Source: Yarrowia lipolytica | Taxonomy: Eukaryota; Ascomycota; Dipodascomycetes; Dipodascales | DNA length: 64,000 nucleotides | Reading direction: 5' to 3' | NCBI RefSeq assembly: GCF_001761485.1 | Contig: NC_090775.1 | Span: 992,001-1,056,000, forward strand | Shown here: one piece after another, positions 23,259 through 33,381 of the stretch | How the letters are laid out: each line of letters starts with the position of its first letter | Position numbering within the stretch: position 1 is the stretch's first letter | Made by a program: the position numbers and the translations under genes | Notes under the pieces: generated by a model | What the model was told of the DNA's origin: nothing | What the model saw: the letters and a program-made list of their open reading frames with translations, nothing else | Database searches by the model: none

Positions 23259-25057
23259 CCGCCAACACCAACGCTTCCACTGCCACCGCCAACAACGTCG
23301 GCACCCCTGTGACCTCCCATGCAGACGCCTTTGCCGAGCCTCTCACGTCCACCTCGTCGTACCCGTTTGTGGCAAAACCGGCCTTCGATGTCGACCGATG
23401 GCTCGACGAAAAGGGCGAGGGCAACCAGCAGCGTCCCCGCGCAGACTCCAAGACAGGCCTCTTCCCCCAGGGCTGGAACATTTGGGCCCACGGCGACAAG
23501 GACTCGCCCTCCGGCAAGGGCCACGCACACACCAACTCATCGGACCTGGCACCCATCGGTACGGGCTCTCCACAGAGCGTGCATCCCGTGCTTGCCCGAA
23601 CCAAGTTCCAGCGGTCGCTGTCTGTGTCCCTGTCTCGTGACGACGACGCCGACGTGCTGGCCGAACAGGTACAGCGAATGAACCTGCAGCAACGCCAGCA
23701 GTTTGATCGGCCCTTTGGCAAGGTCTGGCACGACCAGCAGCAGCAGCAGAACTCTCCGCAGCAACACTCCCCGCAACAGTCCCAAAAGAGTGCGGCGCTG
23801 CCACCACACATGCAGCAGCAGCAGCCCGAGTCGCGACGACATTCGTATGCGGCCCCCGGAGTGCAGACCGTCTCTGCCGGAGTGCCTCATAATCTATCGC
23901 AGTCCGACGCACAGGACAACTCGGCGCTGCTGACGCACATCCAACAGGCCGAGACGGGCCGGGACGTGGAGTCGTACTTTGACGACAAGCCCCGCGACAA
24001 GGACCTGGCGCAGGAGCTGCTGCAGAAGGAGCTGGAGCAGCGGGAGCGTGACCACGTCAAGGACGCCATGCCTTCGCGAAAGCTCTATCTGGTGAGATTC
24101 AAGGGCGGCCGGACCGACGTGTTTTTCGTGCCAGAGGCGTCCAATCTGGTGGTCAAGACCGGCGATCTGGTCATTGTGGACGCAGATCGCGGCCGCGACC
24201 TAGGTAAGGTGACTCGCGACAATGTCACGTCCGAGGAGGCCACCCAGATGAAGCTCAAGCAACAGCAGGAGCAGATGGCCGTGTTGCAGCAGACAACCGA
24301 GCCAGACGCAAACTCGCTGCCCGCAAACTCGTCGCTGGTGGTGCCCAAGCAGATTCTGCGGTTTGCTCAGGCAAACGAGATCCAGCAACTGCAGTCCAAA
24401 AAGATGGACGAGGACAAGGCGCTCAAGCTGTGTAACCTCAAGGTGTCCGAGCGGGGTCTCAACATGAAGATCCTCAATGCCGAGTACCAGTGGGACCGCC
24501 GAAAGCTGACCTTCTTCTACTACTCGGACTCCCGAATCGACTTCCGAGATCTGGTGCGCGAGCTGTTCCGGGTGTACAAGACGCGAATCTGGATGTGTGC
24601 GGTCAACCCCAATTCCACCACTTCTTTCAGTCCTGGAATCAGCGAGGTGGCCATTCACACGGACGACAAGCAGTCTAAGCAGACCCAGCAGACTCAGCAC
24701 AACCAACACAACCAGCACCAGCAGACCCAGCAGCAGCATCAGCAGCATCAGCAGCAGTCGAAAACCCCCGTCCAGCACCAGCAACCACAGGGCCAGTCTC
24801 CACATGTCAGCCACCAGGCCGGGTTCCAGGGCTCTCCTAGTCGTCAGCTGAACGGACATGCACATGGTGCTACTCACGGACACCCACAGACCGGCCAGCC
24901 TGGCCATCCACAGCCTGGTCAAGCCCCCTTCTCTTATCAAGGACCCCCCGGGGGCCCATGGGACTACCAGTACATGTACGAGCAACGACCTTCGTATCTT
25001 GTTAACGGAATGTACACTCAGGGCTATCCCAACTACAACTATGGCGGATTCCAGTAA
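23015..25057 (+). CDS. PSP1 C-terminal-domain protein, Asn/Gln-rich
   Basis: The 680-aa protein carries a PSP1 C-terminal domain (about residues 352-532): KLYLVRFKGGRTDVFFV, KTGDLVIVDADRGRDLGKV, PKQILRFA, FFYYSDSRIDFRDLVRELF and TRIWMCAV. S. cerevisiae Psp1 and its paralogue YLR177W share this architecture; Psp1 was found as a high-copy suppressor of DNA polymerase alpha mutants, and its molecular role is unclear. The flanks are disordered: a run of ten asparagines near residues 72-81, glutamine-rich stretches near 240-275 and 555-600, and a Pro/Gly/Tyr-rich C-terminus. This composition is common in RNA-granule proteins. The function is inferred only at family level. Confidence 0.85.
23228..23257 (+). 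repeat. (AAC)10 run coding for polyasparagine
   Basis: Ten perfect AAC codons in the PSP1-domain gene encode a polyasparagine tract. Perfect codon identity suggests recent slippage growth. Confidence 0.9.
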
Positions 25058-25972
25058 ATGCGAATCGCCACGGTGGTAACATGTTTGATTATTTATGTTA
25101 GAATATTAGAGATGAGCTAGAATATAAAGCAATGACAGTATAAATTGGTACAACTAAGTGCTGTAGCCTCCGAAACCGTAGCTCCACTTGCCCCACATCC
25201 ACCGCATTCCATGACAGCCCATTTTGTGGCATGTTTATTGCAGCGAACTTTACAAGTATATGTCATCACGCATAATCGTGAGTCTGAAGACAACCTTGCT
25301 CTTGTATACGAAGTGCGGGTGGTTTGACGTTTCAGACTGCTTGGGAAGCATATGACAGACTGAGACACGGACATACATCGAGGTTTGGCATTCCAGGTCC
25401 CGATCTGCCGCATTAGAAGTCTCGATCCAACAAAGTCGATCATTAATGTTCTACGTGATTACGTCATCCAATCATAACATCATATCATGATCATTCAGCA
25501 TTACTCTGTCTATATCTCCAAACACGCTGCTGGTAGACATTGTGCTGTACGGCTGCGTTAGTAGGGTATCACACGTCTTCATCAAGAGTTCATATTGTAC
25601 TCACTCAAGTACCGCCAGTGAAACACAACGTTTGAATGGTATGTCCGGTGGCCAGGCGTCGAGTAACAGATGCACCGCTGGCTGTGACTTCTGTGGCACC
25701 ACCGGAACTTGTGGTAGTGGTCTATAGTTGGTATCGGTTGGGGTATCTGTACCAGGTCGGGATACAGTCTCTGAGGGATCATCTCATCAAGTATAGTGGC
25801 TTCAGCAGGTATCAGAGGTATCAGCAGGGGTGTCGTAGATATCAGCAAGTGTAGCGACTAGTGCCAGGCACCGTTGGGGAGGGGAGTGCGAGTGCAAAAC
25901 TGTGAGAGTGAAAAGAGCCCTTATACCTAAAGGCAGACAAGGTCGGGCACAAGTCACAAACACAAACTGTGG
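25058..25972. other. Intergenic region, no convincing gene
   Basis: A 108-aa minus-strand open frame at 25117-25443 begins with ATG and has several cysteines, but it has no recognisable family and a biased composition. I do not call it a gene. The rest is featureless apart from short GTATCAG-type repeats near 25800-25850. Confidence 0.4.
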
Positions 25973-26820
25973 TCAGAGGGTCAAATCGATAATTTTGAGA
26001 ATCTCACTGGCCTTGGCCTGGAACCCGGACATCTGGGACTCGGTCTCCTGGCCATGCGACTCCAGCTTCGCAGCGTGTCGGTCGACAGTCTCCTGGATCT
26101 CCTTATAGCCCACAATTCGGGCCTTTCGAAGCTCCACGAGACGGTTGATCAGGGAAGCTGCCACCTCGGCCAGTCGAGTTCCTTCAGCCTGCCAGTCGTC
26201 AAAGGAAATGTTGTTGAACCGCTCCACACGTGCCAGCTCCTGGAACTGGGCGTGAGGGACGACAGTGTCGATCAGAGTCTCCTTGACCCGAGCCATGTCG
26301 ACCTTGTCGGAAAACTCGGCCACAGAGAGGTCCTTTTCACAGCCCACATAGGGTGGAACCTCCTGGATGTGCACAGGTAGCTCTGAGAAGAGAGATGCCG
26401 CCGTAGCTGACTGTTGCACCGGGTGGGTTGGAGAGCCACCATTGTTGTCGTGCTTGGTCGAGTCAAAAGCAACTTTTCGAGCCCGTCGCTCTTCCTGAGT
26501 TAGTCGCCATCAAGACATATTCCGAAAACCCCCACCATACTCACCTTTTCCCTGTCCTTTTCCTTTTCCTTCTCTCGTCGTCGACGCTCCTTGTCCTTGT
26601 CATCACCTCGTGATTCTCCTCGTGATTCGCCCCGAGACTCTCGTCGTTCGCGCTCCCTGCGTTTTGCTTCCTTGCGCTTCTCGCGCTCAGGATCAGCCGT
26701 CTTTTCCTTTTCACGGCGTTCCTTTCGTCGGGCCTCCTTTTCGGCGGCTAGCTTCTCGGGCGACGATGGTACCTTTTCGGCGTCAACGTTAGCGACCTCC
26801 TTGGCTCTGGTTTCGTCCAT
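25973..26820 (-). CDS. Spliced protein of unknown function with charged N-terminus and coiled coil
   Basis: Two open frames join through a 50-bp intron (26495-26544; donor GTGAGTATGG, acceptor CTAACTCAG on the minus strand). Exon 1 is 26545-26820 (92 codons) and exon 2 is 25973-26494. The frame is kept and gives 265 aa. Residues 15-100 are extremely charged (Lys/Arg/Glu) with a threefold ESRG repeat, and look like a long helix or a disordered nucleic-acid-binding arm. The C-terminal half (about 120-265) is a helical region with heptad-like spacing, including ARVERFNNISFDDW and RLVELRKARIVGYKE. I do not recognise the family. A small subunit of a coiled-coil complex (kinetochore or trafficking) would fit the look but is not supported. 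Confidence 0.75.
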
Positions 26821-27313
26821 GGTGACAAATCGAGACTGTTTCGTGATGTTGTGGCGTTTTTTCGTATGTAGCACAAATACTGTAGTGGTGACTAAGAGAT
26901 TATCAGGCTCGAGACGCGTCGACACAAGGAAATGGGTTGGGAGACAAAGAGAATAAGGTTCTAACGCGGCTAATATATTCATTGTTTAGCCGCGTATCTA
27001 CATACACCGTGCATAAAACCTGCAATTGGTAAGCCATGACACACCAGTTAGTAGAGGAATCGTGGTTGTGCACTACGCAGGTTGAGGACTGTCGGGTTAG
27101 GGAACGTATACTATTTTGGTATATTTGGGTGATATTTCGATAGCTCTGTAGGTCCCGCGCATCTTTATGCCCGTTGAAATTGCGGAACGGAGATATAAGG
27201 TGGGCAAAAGTGTTACTGTATTTTGATCCCGCTCTGCATGTCTCGAATCATATCTGGAGTTATAAGGAGCTTGGTTTGGCCTCCAAGTTTCTTTTAGATC
27301 AGATAATCTTGTC
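26821..27313. other. Divergent promoter region
   Basis: The gap between the divergent coiled-coil gene and the DHA2 antiporter holds no gene that I can support. Confidence 0.45.
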
Positions 27314-27358
27314 TTCCTCGACTTCCTCGACTTCCTCGACTTCCTCGACTTCCTCGAC
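27314..27358 (+). repeat. Five tandem 9-bp units directly before the antiporter start
   Basis: Five perfect copies of TTCCTCGAC end five bases before the ATG at 27364. They fall in the mRNA leader. Confidence 0.9.
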
Positions 27359-27363
27359 TAGCA

Positions 27364-29019
27364 ATGGCAACAAAGGGCATTGAAGTGAATGAGCTGGCCC
27401 TCGAGAGTCCTGCTCAAAAGAGCCCTGTGTCTGAACAGGACCTTCACAGTAGCCCAGTGTTTTCTGAAAAGCACATCCAGACACACACAGTCGACGGCAT
27501 CGAATTAGATACCCCTCCTACACCTCCACAGACGCATCGCAATGTACAGGGTCGGCCAGAGGTGTTCTCATCCACAATTGTGGAAATACTCTGCATCTTT
27601 CTTATGGCTCTGGCTACCATGCTGGAGTCCATTTCCATTGGGGCTCTTCTAGTAGCCCTTGAGGACGTGTCTGCTGCCTTCAAGGTCGATGGAGGAGAGC
27701 TTTCCTGGACTCTGTCTGCTTTTTCCCTCGGTACCGGCTCGTCTCTTCTCATTATGGCAGGTATCGCAGACGCTTTTGGACGTAAGAAGGTGCTTCTTGC
27801 AGGCTATGGAGTGTTTGCTCTGACATCTCTCATTTCGGGGTTTGTCAGAAACGACATAGCGTTTGATGTTCTAAGAGGACTTCAGGGTCTGGCTACCGGT
27901 GCTGCTGTTCCTGCTGCTATCGGTATCCTTGGCTCTCTCTACCGAAAGCCCAGCCGACGAAAGAACTACGCCATGGCCTGTTTTGCAGCAGGCGCACCTA
28001 TCGGGTTTGTTTGTGGACTTGTCATTGGCGGAATATGTGCCGAGTTCATTGGCTGGAGAGGTATCCTCTTCTTTCTAGCCATCATCTACGCTATTGCATG
28101 TATCGGAGTCTTCTTCGTGGTCCCTGCTGACGCGCCTCTGACTCTCAAAGAGGCTAAAGAAAAGATGCTTGTACAGGATTACGGAGGAGCGTTCCTCTGC
28201 CTCACAGGCTTCACTCTGTTTGTGTTTGCAATGACACAGGCCGATGCGGCTCCTGAAAAGTGGAACACGCCCTACATCATTGCTCTCATCGTTCTTGGGG
28301 GCGTCTTCATTGGGGTGTTCGTGGTGTACGAATGTTACGTTCCAACCAACCCCATCATGCCTCCTCACATCTGGAAATGTGTAGGCTTCCCCATTTGCAT
28401 GGCCTGCTCAGCTCTGGGAATTTCCACCTTTCTGGGAACCAACCAATTCTTCATGACTATGTACTTCCAGAAGGTCAAGGGCACAGGACCCATTCTTACA
28501 ACTGCTTACTTTGTTCCTATGGCCATTGCAGGGGTCTGTGTAAACATATTTGCAGCCATGACTCTCCACATCATTCCAGGGCGCATTCTCATGATCATGG
28601 CGCAGTGTGGTTTCCTAGGGGCATCTCTTCTCATGGCCTTCACGAAGCCCACAACCATCTTCTGGGCCCTCCCCTTTCCAGCAGAGATTCTGTCAGTTCT
28701 TGGTGCCGATCTGGTCTACAACGTGTCTACTCTTCTGACCATCAATTCAGTAGGTGAAGAGCTGCAGTCTAGAGCAGCCGGTATCTTCAACACCATCACC
28801 ATGCTGTCTGCTGCCGTGTCTCTCGGTGCCTCCAGTTCGATTGTTTCCACCAAGATCGTGGACGAGAAGACAGCGACCAAGCAGGAGTTCAATGACGGGT
28901 ACCACTACGCTTTCTGGTTCTCCGTTGCCTGTGCAGGGGCAGGTCTGATTCTCAGTTTCTTCTTGAAGCTGGGTGTGACTGGAGGAGACGAGAAGCTTGA
29001 GGATGAAGAGAGCGAGTAG
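27364..29019 (+). CDS. DHA2-type drug:H+ antiporter (14-helix MFS)
   Basis: The 551-aa protein matches the fungal DHA2 family (Atr1/Sge1-like multidrug, aminotriazole or boron exporters), which expel compounds in exchange for protons. An N-terminal hydrophilic arm of about 65 residues precedes the first helix (EILCIFLMALATMLESISIG). Then come SWTLSAFSLGTGS, the loop motif GIADAFGRKKVLLAG and the motif-C-like stretch GAPIGFVCGLVIGG. About 14 hydrophobic segments can be counted. The short tail is acidic. The closest named relatives I can suggest are Atr1 and its paralogues. The substrate is unknown. Confidence 0.85.
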   Translation: MATKGIEVNELALESPAQKSPVSEQDLHSSPVFSEKHIQTHTVDGIELDTPPTPPQTHRNVQGRPEVFSSTIVEILCIFLMALATMLESISIGALLVALEDVSAAFKVDGGELSWTLSAFSLGTGSSLLIMAGIADAFGRKKVLLAGYGVFALTSLISGFVRNDIAFDVLRGLQGLATGAAVPAAIGILGSLYRKPSRRKNYAMACFAAGAPIGFVCGLVIGGICAEFIGWRGILFFLAIIYAIACIGVFFVVPADAPLTLKEAKEKMLVQDYGGAFLCLTGFTLFVFAMTQADAAPEKWNTPYIIALIVLGGVFIGVFVVYECYVPTNPIMPPHIWKCVGFPICMACSALGISTFLGTNQFFMTMYFQKVKGTGPILTTAYFVPMAIAGVCVNIFAAMTLHIIPGRILMIMAQCGFLGASLLMAFTKPTTIFWALPFPAEILSVLGADLVYNVSTLLTINSVGEELQSRAAGIFNTITMLSAAVSLGASSSIVSTKIVDEKTATKQEFNDGYHYAFWFSVACAGAGLILSFFLKLGVTGGDEKLEDEESE

Positions 29020-29309
29020 TCATGGGCGTGGCGATTCGATTTACAAGCCGATTCATGTCGTTTTGCAGCGGCGATGTGTCGATTCCAAAAAGGATTGTCC
29101 AACACAAATGCTAACACAACGTAGAGTACGAGAAGTTCACGCATTCCTATAATAGATCCAGTAAATGAGATCACCAGCAATTGTAAGGTACTGTAAACAA
29201 TAGATGTTGTCAATCTCTTGCAATTTTTGGCAAAAAAGATGTTGATCAGCTGAGAAGCTACCGGAATTTAACCGGCTATTGTTTCCTCCACTGTCAATTC
29301 CTTAGAATT
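29020..29309. other. Intergenic spacer between the antiporter and tRNA-Trp
   Basis: Nothing coding is seen. An A6 run at 29232-29237 reads as T6 on the minus strand and may be the backup Pol III stop for tRNA-Trp. Confidence 0.4.
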
Positions 29310-29395
29310 TGACATGGACAGGAATTGAACCTGCAACCCTTCGATTACAACCTGGACGACTGGAGTCGAAAGCTCTACCATTGAGCCACCACATC
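29310..29395 (-). tRNA. tRNA-Trp (CCA), with a 14-nt intron
   Basis: The minus strand folds as a tRNA: acceptor GATGTGG pairs with CCATGTC, the D arm is GCTC/GAGC, the anticodon stem is TTCGA/TCGAA and the T arm contains GGTTCAATTCC. The anticodon CCA lies at 29361-29363. A 14-nt intron (29346-29359) sits one base 3' of the anticodon, the standard position. The exons are nearly identical to yeast tRNA-Trp. The discriminator base is A. Confidence 0.95.
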
Positions 29396-30476
29396 AACAT
29401 CGTGTTTTGATGGTTTTCCTGGCCTCGCAGTTTTGAAAAAAATTAAAAAAACCACTCGAGTCTGGATAAGACATGAAACGATTGATATGACTTCTTGATC
29501 TGTTAGCCATGATTCACTACCACGAGACCACGACAATGACATCAACTAGACGAAGCGTCGACAAACCAACCGACAGCGCCCCGCAGCGCACATCGCAAAG
29601 ATTCAGAAGTGTATGATTTATTGAACGCCAATAACCCGGCTTACTACAAGTAGGTATATAGCTGTAATGAATCATTAGAATAAAAAAAAAGAAAAAAAAA
29701 AAGAAAAAAAAAACCAATTCAAGCTCGAATTTGGACCCAATTGAAGATGATTCCGAGATTTATATTGGCTTGAGGTCGTTTTTAGTAACTCGATATACCC
29801 CACTTAGTTCAGATTATGACGTAAGACCGATATTAAAAGGTATTGATGTTGTGCTGAGAAGGACCATCACTATGAGGGGACGTGCATGGGTACTTTGTAG
29901 ATAGAGGTCCTGAATGTGTGAAACATTGTTATATTCTTGAACAACTGCAAAATCTGACATTGTTACAAATCGTGTTGATTTATTTTGCTTATTTGTCAGC
30001 AGTTGCACTCCTATCGGGTAACCTACCCCGATACTGTACATACTCAACAGCTAGTCTTCCGAGCCAGACTTGTCCTACCCATAGAAGGAAGTCAATTATT
30101 AATCTACAATACTATCGACTTGATGATGTCCTTGATGAAGAGTTCAGTTCACCATCACCGAGTGCATCGTCAGTTCATTCGAAAATGTAATTACAGTGCC
30201 ATGAGCTCTCCATGAGGCATAAGTAAGTAGTTGAGTGTGGTCTTTTAAATATTCGTCCTATTCGACACCCCTTTAGATGTCTACACTCATACAGTATATT
30301 CTGTATTACCCCTACTGAGCCTCTTCTAATTTTTCGCACTACTGTCGAGAGAAAAACGCTATTAGTAAGTATCAAGTGGGGAATCGGGGCGAAGAGGTGC
30401 TCAGACGTGATACTACTCTGGATTATTTAAACACGTAATTCTACCCCATTATTTTGGTGAACTCATCAATCTTACC
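29396..30476. other. Intergenic region, no convincing gene
   Basis: It holds A/T-rich low-complexity stretches, including an A-rich tract at about 29682-29711. A minus-strand open frame at 29814-30047 looks somewhat protein-like but is short and unidentified. The last 60 bases before the reductase contain a TTATTTAAA element. Confidence 0.4.
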
Positions 30477-31451
30477 ATGTCAATTACCGACTCATTCAAG
30501 CTGAACGACGGCCACTCTATTCCTGCTCTAGGACTAGGAACTGCGTCCGATGGCAACGTTGAAGAGGTCGTTTATGCTGCTATCAAAAACGGCTACAGAC
30601 ACATTGATACCGCTTTCATCTATGGATCTGAAGTGGATGTGGGTAAGGGGATCAAGAGGGCAATTGACGAAGAACTAGTCAAACGCGAGAACCTGTTTGT
30701 CACCACCAAAGTCTGGCCCACTTTCTACAACCGAGTCAGTGAGTCTCTGGATATTTCTTTGAAGGACCTGAGTCTTGACTATGTTGATCTTCTACTTGTT
30801 CACTGGCCTGTGTCTCTTTTGGCGGACTCGGACGACCCCCGTGCTATCTATCTTGTGAATACAGATGGATCTGTGAGGTATAGTGACTCTTTGGACGACT
30901 GGATCACGACATACAAGCAGATTGAGGAGGAGAAACTATCTGGCCGAACCAAGTCTATTGGCGTCTCCAACGTCAGTGAAGTGTATCTCAAGCGACTTCT
31001 TGATCAAGTGAAAACCGTCCCTGCCGTCAACCAGTTCGAGATCCACCCCTACTTACCCCAAAAGAAAGAAATCGAATTCAATGAAAAGCATGGCATTCTT
31101 GTTACAGCCTTTTCTCCTCTGGGATCTTCCACCGGTGCTCTCAAACTACATGAGAACCCCATCGCTGTGGAAATCGCTCAGAAGCACAATACCTCTACTG
31201 GCTCGGTACTCATCAACTGGCACGTGTCTCAGAAGCGGGCAGTTCTCCCCAAGACTCGATCCATTGAACGTGTTGTAGCCAACGGTATGAAAGTACCTCT
31301 CGACCAAGGTGACCTTGATAAACTGGACAAGATCTGGCTGCAGACGGGTACCCAGAGAGCTATTGGACTCAGGTGGCTAGACAAGAACGGAGATTATCTG
31401 GGGTTTTCTGAAGATGATATTGAACACAAGCACATTTGGGCTAAGGACTGA
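30477..31451 (+). CDS. Aldo-keto reductase (AKR family)
   Basis: The 324-aa NAD(P)H-dependent oxidoreductase reduces aldehydes or ketones in the cytosol. The catalytic tetrad is complete: Asp44 (HIDTAFIYGSE), Tyr49, Lys78 (TTKVWPT) and His109 (LLLVHWPV). Family signatures follow: IGVSNVS, NQFEIHPYLPQ and, near the cofactor phosphate, LPKTRSIERV. The layout matches the yeast Gcy1/Ypr1/Ara1-type group (glycerol, xylose or arabinose dehydrogenases and methylglyoxal reductases). The exact substrate is open. The gene lies between two tRNA genes and has no obvious intron. Confidence 0.92.
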   Translation: MSITDSFKLNDGHSIPALGLGTASDGNVEEVVYAAIKNGYRHIDTAFIYGSEVDVGKGIKRAIDEELVKRENLFVTTKVWPTFYNRVSESLDISLKDLSLDYVDLLLVHWPVSLLADSDDPRAIYLVNTDGSVRYSDSLDDWITTYKQIEEEKLSGRTKSIGVSNVSEVYLKRLLDQVKTVPAVNQFEIHPYLPQKKEIEFNEKHGILVTAFSPLGSSTGALKLHENPIAVEIAQKHNTSTGSVLINWHVSQKRAVLPKTRSIERVVANGMKVPLDQGDLDKLDKIWLQTGTQRAIGLRWLDKNGDYLGFSEDDIEHKHIWAKD

Positions 31452-31678
31452 TCGACAAAGCTGGTACAAGTAGAGGAATAGACTAGATTACTTATTCAAA
31501 TATTTCATAGTCTTGATTTTCTTTACCTCTAGGGTGGCTTGCAATTGGGCTTGCAAGTGAGCATGGATTGGCACATAATACACTATGTACTTGTACAAGC
31601 GGTTTTATGATGCAATGGAACAGGATCAAAAAAACAATTCATATAGTTCATATAGAACAATCGTGTTGAGCAAAAAAG
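31452..31678. other. Spacer between the reductase and tRNA-Val
   Basis: Only a T6 run on the minus strand (31671-31676) is noted, directly 3' of tRNA-Val. It is the expected Pol III terminator. Confidence 0.5.
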
Positions 31679-31752
31679 TGATTTCTGGCAGGATCGAACT
31701 GCCGACGTTCTGCGTGTTAAGCAGATGCCATGACCAACTAGACCAAGAAACC
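31679..31752 (-). tRNA. tRNA-Val (AAC)
   Basis: The minus strand gives a complete intronless cloverleaf. GGTTTCT pairs with AGAAATC, the anticodon stem is TCTGC/GCAGA with loop TTAACAC, and the T loop is GTTCGATCC. The anticodon AAC (31716-31718) would be read as IAC. The sequence is very close to S. cerevisiae tRNA-Val(AAC). A T6 Pol III stop follows within a few bases. Confidence 0.96.
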
Positions 31753-32207
31753 CAGATATTGGTTTGAAAATGGGTTGGAGCTTCAGATTGTGTAAAATAG
31801 AAAAATTTACCGGATTTAATAGATATAGAGCCGTTTTCTATACCATGATATTATATATTCTCTTTTTTCTTGTAATTCTAAATCACAGCTTAATCAGGCA
31901 GTCAGATAATAAGTTTTGGAGGACCTGAACCAATCAAAGCAAACCTCCGTTTGAACGAAGTTCTCTTGCTGATGTTGTAGTATTCATATGAAGAATAAAG
32001 TAACTTCATATTATTATTCGGTTGTTAATAAATAATTCTGCAACTTCTTTCAATCATTCTGCTTTCATTTGTAGCGTTATCACTCGTCTTCAGTTCGTGT
32101 TGTTGCTTTAAAACTGGTATAACTCGAGTGAGATCGGGCCGTGACGCCTTTGAAGATTATTACTATGGTCTTACATTAGAAGACCCGAGATCATTAAGCT
32201 AATAGCA

Positions 32208-32950
32208 TCACTCACAGATGTTCAGAAGATACCCACACGGGCTTGATACAAAAGCGGCACACGCAGACCCCAACTGTGTAATCAGACGAATACGAGCTCC
32301 AGGAGGAATGGAAGGTCTGTAAATAACATAAAATATTTTCTTTGGACCATTCTAACAGGTCCCCACCTCATAATGGTCACTGTGGCAGAAGTCCCATGTG
32401 TTATATTGTGCAGTTGTTTCCATGAAGACTCGCCGAGTGTCTGTCCCGTGCATTCTGCTACTAGAAAAGTTGATCTTGTCAGAGATCTTCAATCAATACT
32501 AGCAACTTAACGAGTACCTGGCCTTTCCTTGTAGGAATTACGAACAACTTTTCTTGTGTTTTTGACTAACCCTGACTAACCCTGACTTTCACAACTTGTC
32601 CCAAGATGGGCAGTTTCTACACGTTTTCAAGATTGATAAGTTGAAAAAATAATGATGTTTCCCCAGATACTTGTCTCAGATGTTATCTACAACAATCTAT
32701 TTACAGCTTTCTCGAGTTGCTTCTGTTTAGCTAACGTCGCTATCCATGAAAACATACCTTTCAAGAACATGGGTACAGTAAGTATGAAAGCAGAGAACCC
32801 CGCGAAATCAGCGAATCGAGTTCAAGGATCGTTGATAAACTGCTTCTACTGAAAACTGGTGCTCTTATTGCTATGTCCAATACTATCCCATGTTTCGCCG
32901 CAACCAAAACACACTTGCGGACCATTATTAGCCAATCAAAAGAGCCCAAC
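32208..32950 (-). pseudogene. Protein-like fossil of unknown family
   Basis: Segments on this strand read like real protein over 30-50 residues at a time, for example FADFAGFSAFILTVPMFL, MHGTDTRRVFMETTAQYN and PSIPPGARIRLITQLGSACA. They follow one another in the same direction, but the reading is interrupted several times, so no intact gene exists. One part is hydrophobic and another cysteine-containing. The family is not recognised. The claim rests on protein-like composition, not on a match. Confidence 0.35.
32564..32588 (-). repeat. Interstitial telomere-like repeat, 2.5 copies of GGGTTAGTCA
   Basis: On the plus strand TGACTAACCC occurs twice in perfect tandem, followed by TGACT. The complement, GGGTTAGTCA, is the 10-bp telomeric repeat known for Yarrowia lipolytica. 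It lies far from any visible chromosome end, in an intergenic gene fossil. TTAGTCA also resembles an AP-1 (Yap-type) site, which is an alternative reading. Confidence 0.75.
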
Positions 32951-33381
32951 AGGTTATGATTGTGTAATAACTCACATGGTTGAATGGTTTGTAAGCCTCT
33001 CGGCACTAACCTGAAAGAGCACATCTCCTGTATTGCACTACCATCTTATAAGCATCCCCACAATACATGTTCTTTTCTCTTCTCTTCTTCATACCGTTCA
33101 AGTACAGTTGCACAACCCTAATGTGCTAATCAGAGACTCTAATTGGTGTGGCGATTGAGGGTAAGAGCGCGTATTTGTTAAGATAATTGTAGGGTAAAAC
33201 ATATGTACTGTTGGATATTGTGATTCTCCGGGTGAATCTGAGTCTCTCGAACCAATTTCCATCTCTCTGCTACACTTACAACACCCCTTTCCACTCTCCT
33301 TTCCTTCGCTCCCAACAAACTCACTTACACTCAGCTACTCTCTACTTACACGCACGTCTATCACGCTTCACAACCCACGAT

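Larger units (their letters stand above)
31753..33381. other. Intergenic region with a gene fossil and a telomere-like repeat
   Basis: About 1.6 kb without an intact gene. The minus strand at roughly 32208-32950 is protein-like in successive frames but broken, and a short telomere-type repeat lies inside it (both listed separately). The last 150 bases before 33382 are C/T/A-rich, like a yeast leader. Confidence 0.5.

Noticed and set aside
24200-24985. 261-aa minus-strand open frame rich in Leu and Val
   Set aside because: Antisense to the PSP1-domain gene; its composition mirrors the Gln/His codons of the real gene.
25261-25290. GTGAGT with an upstream TTTATTGCAG, suggesting a small exon
   Set aside because: The acceptor lacks the CTAAC branch site seen at every other intron here, and no coding frame is joined.
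25117-25443. 108-aa cysteine-containing minus-strand frame
   Set aside because: No family, no conserved cysteine spacing that I recognise and no splice or promoter support.
29396-33381. Retrotransposon or solo LTR near the tRNA genes
   Set aside because: I looked for paired terminal repeats and retroelement protein motifs beside the tRNA genes and found none that I could support.
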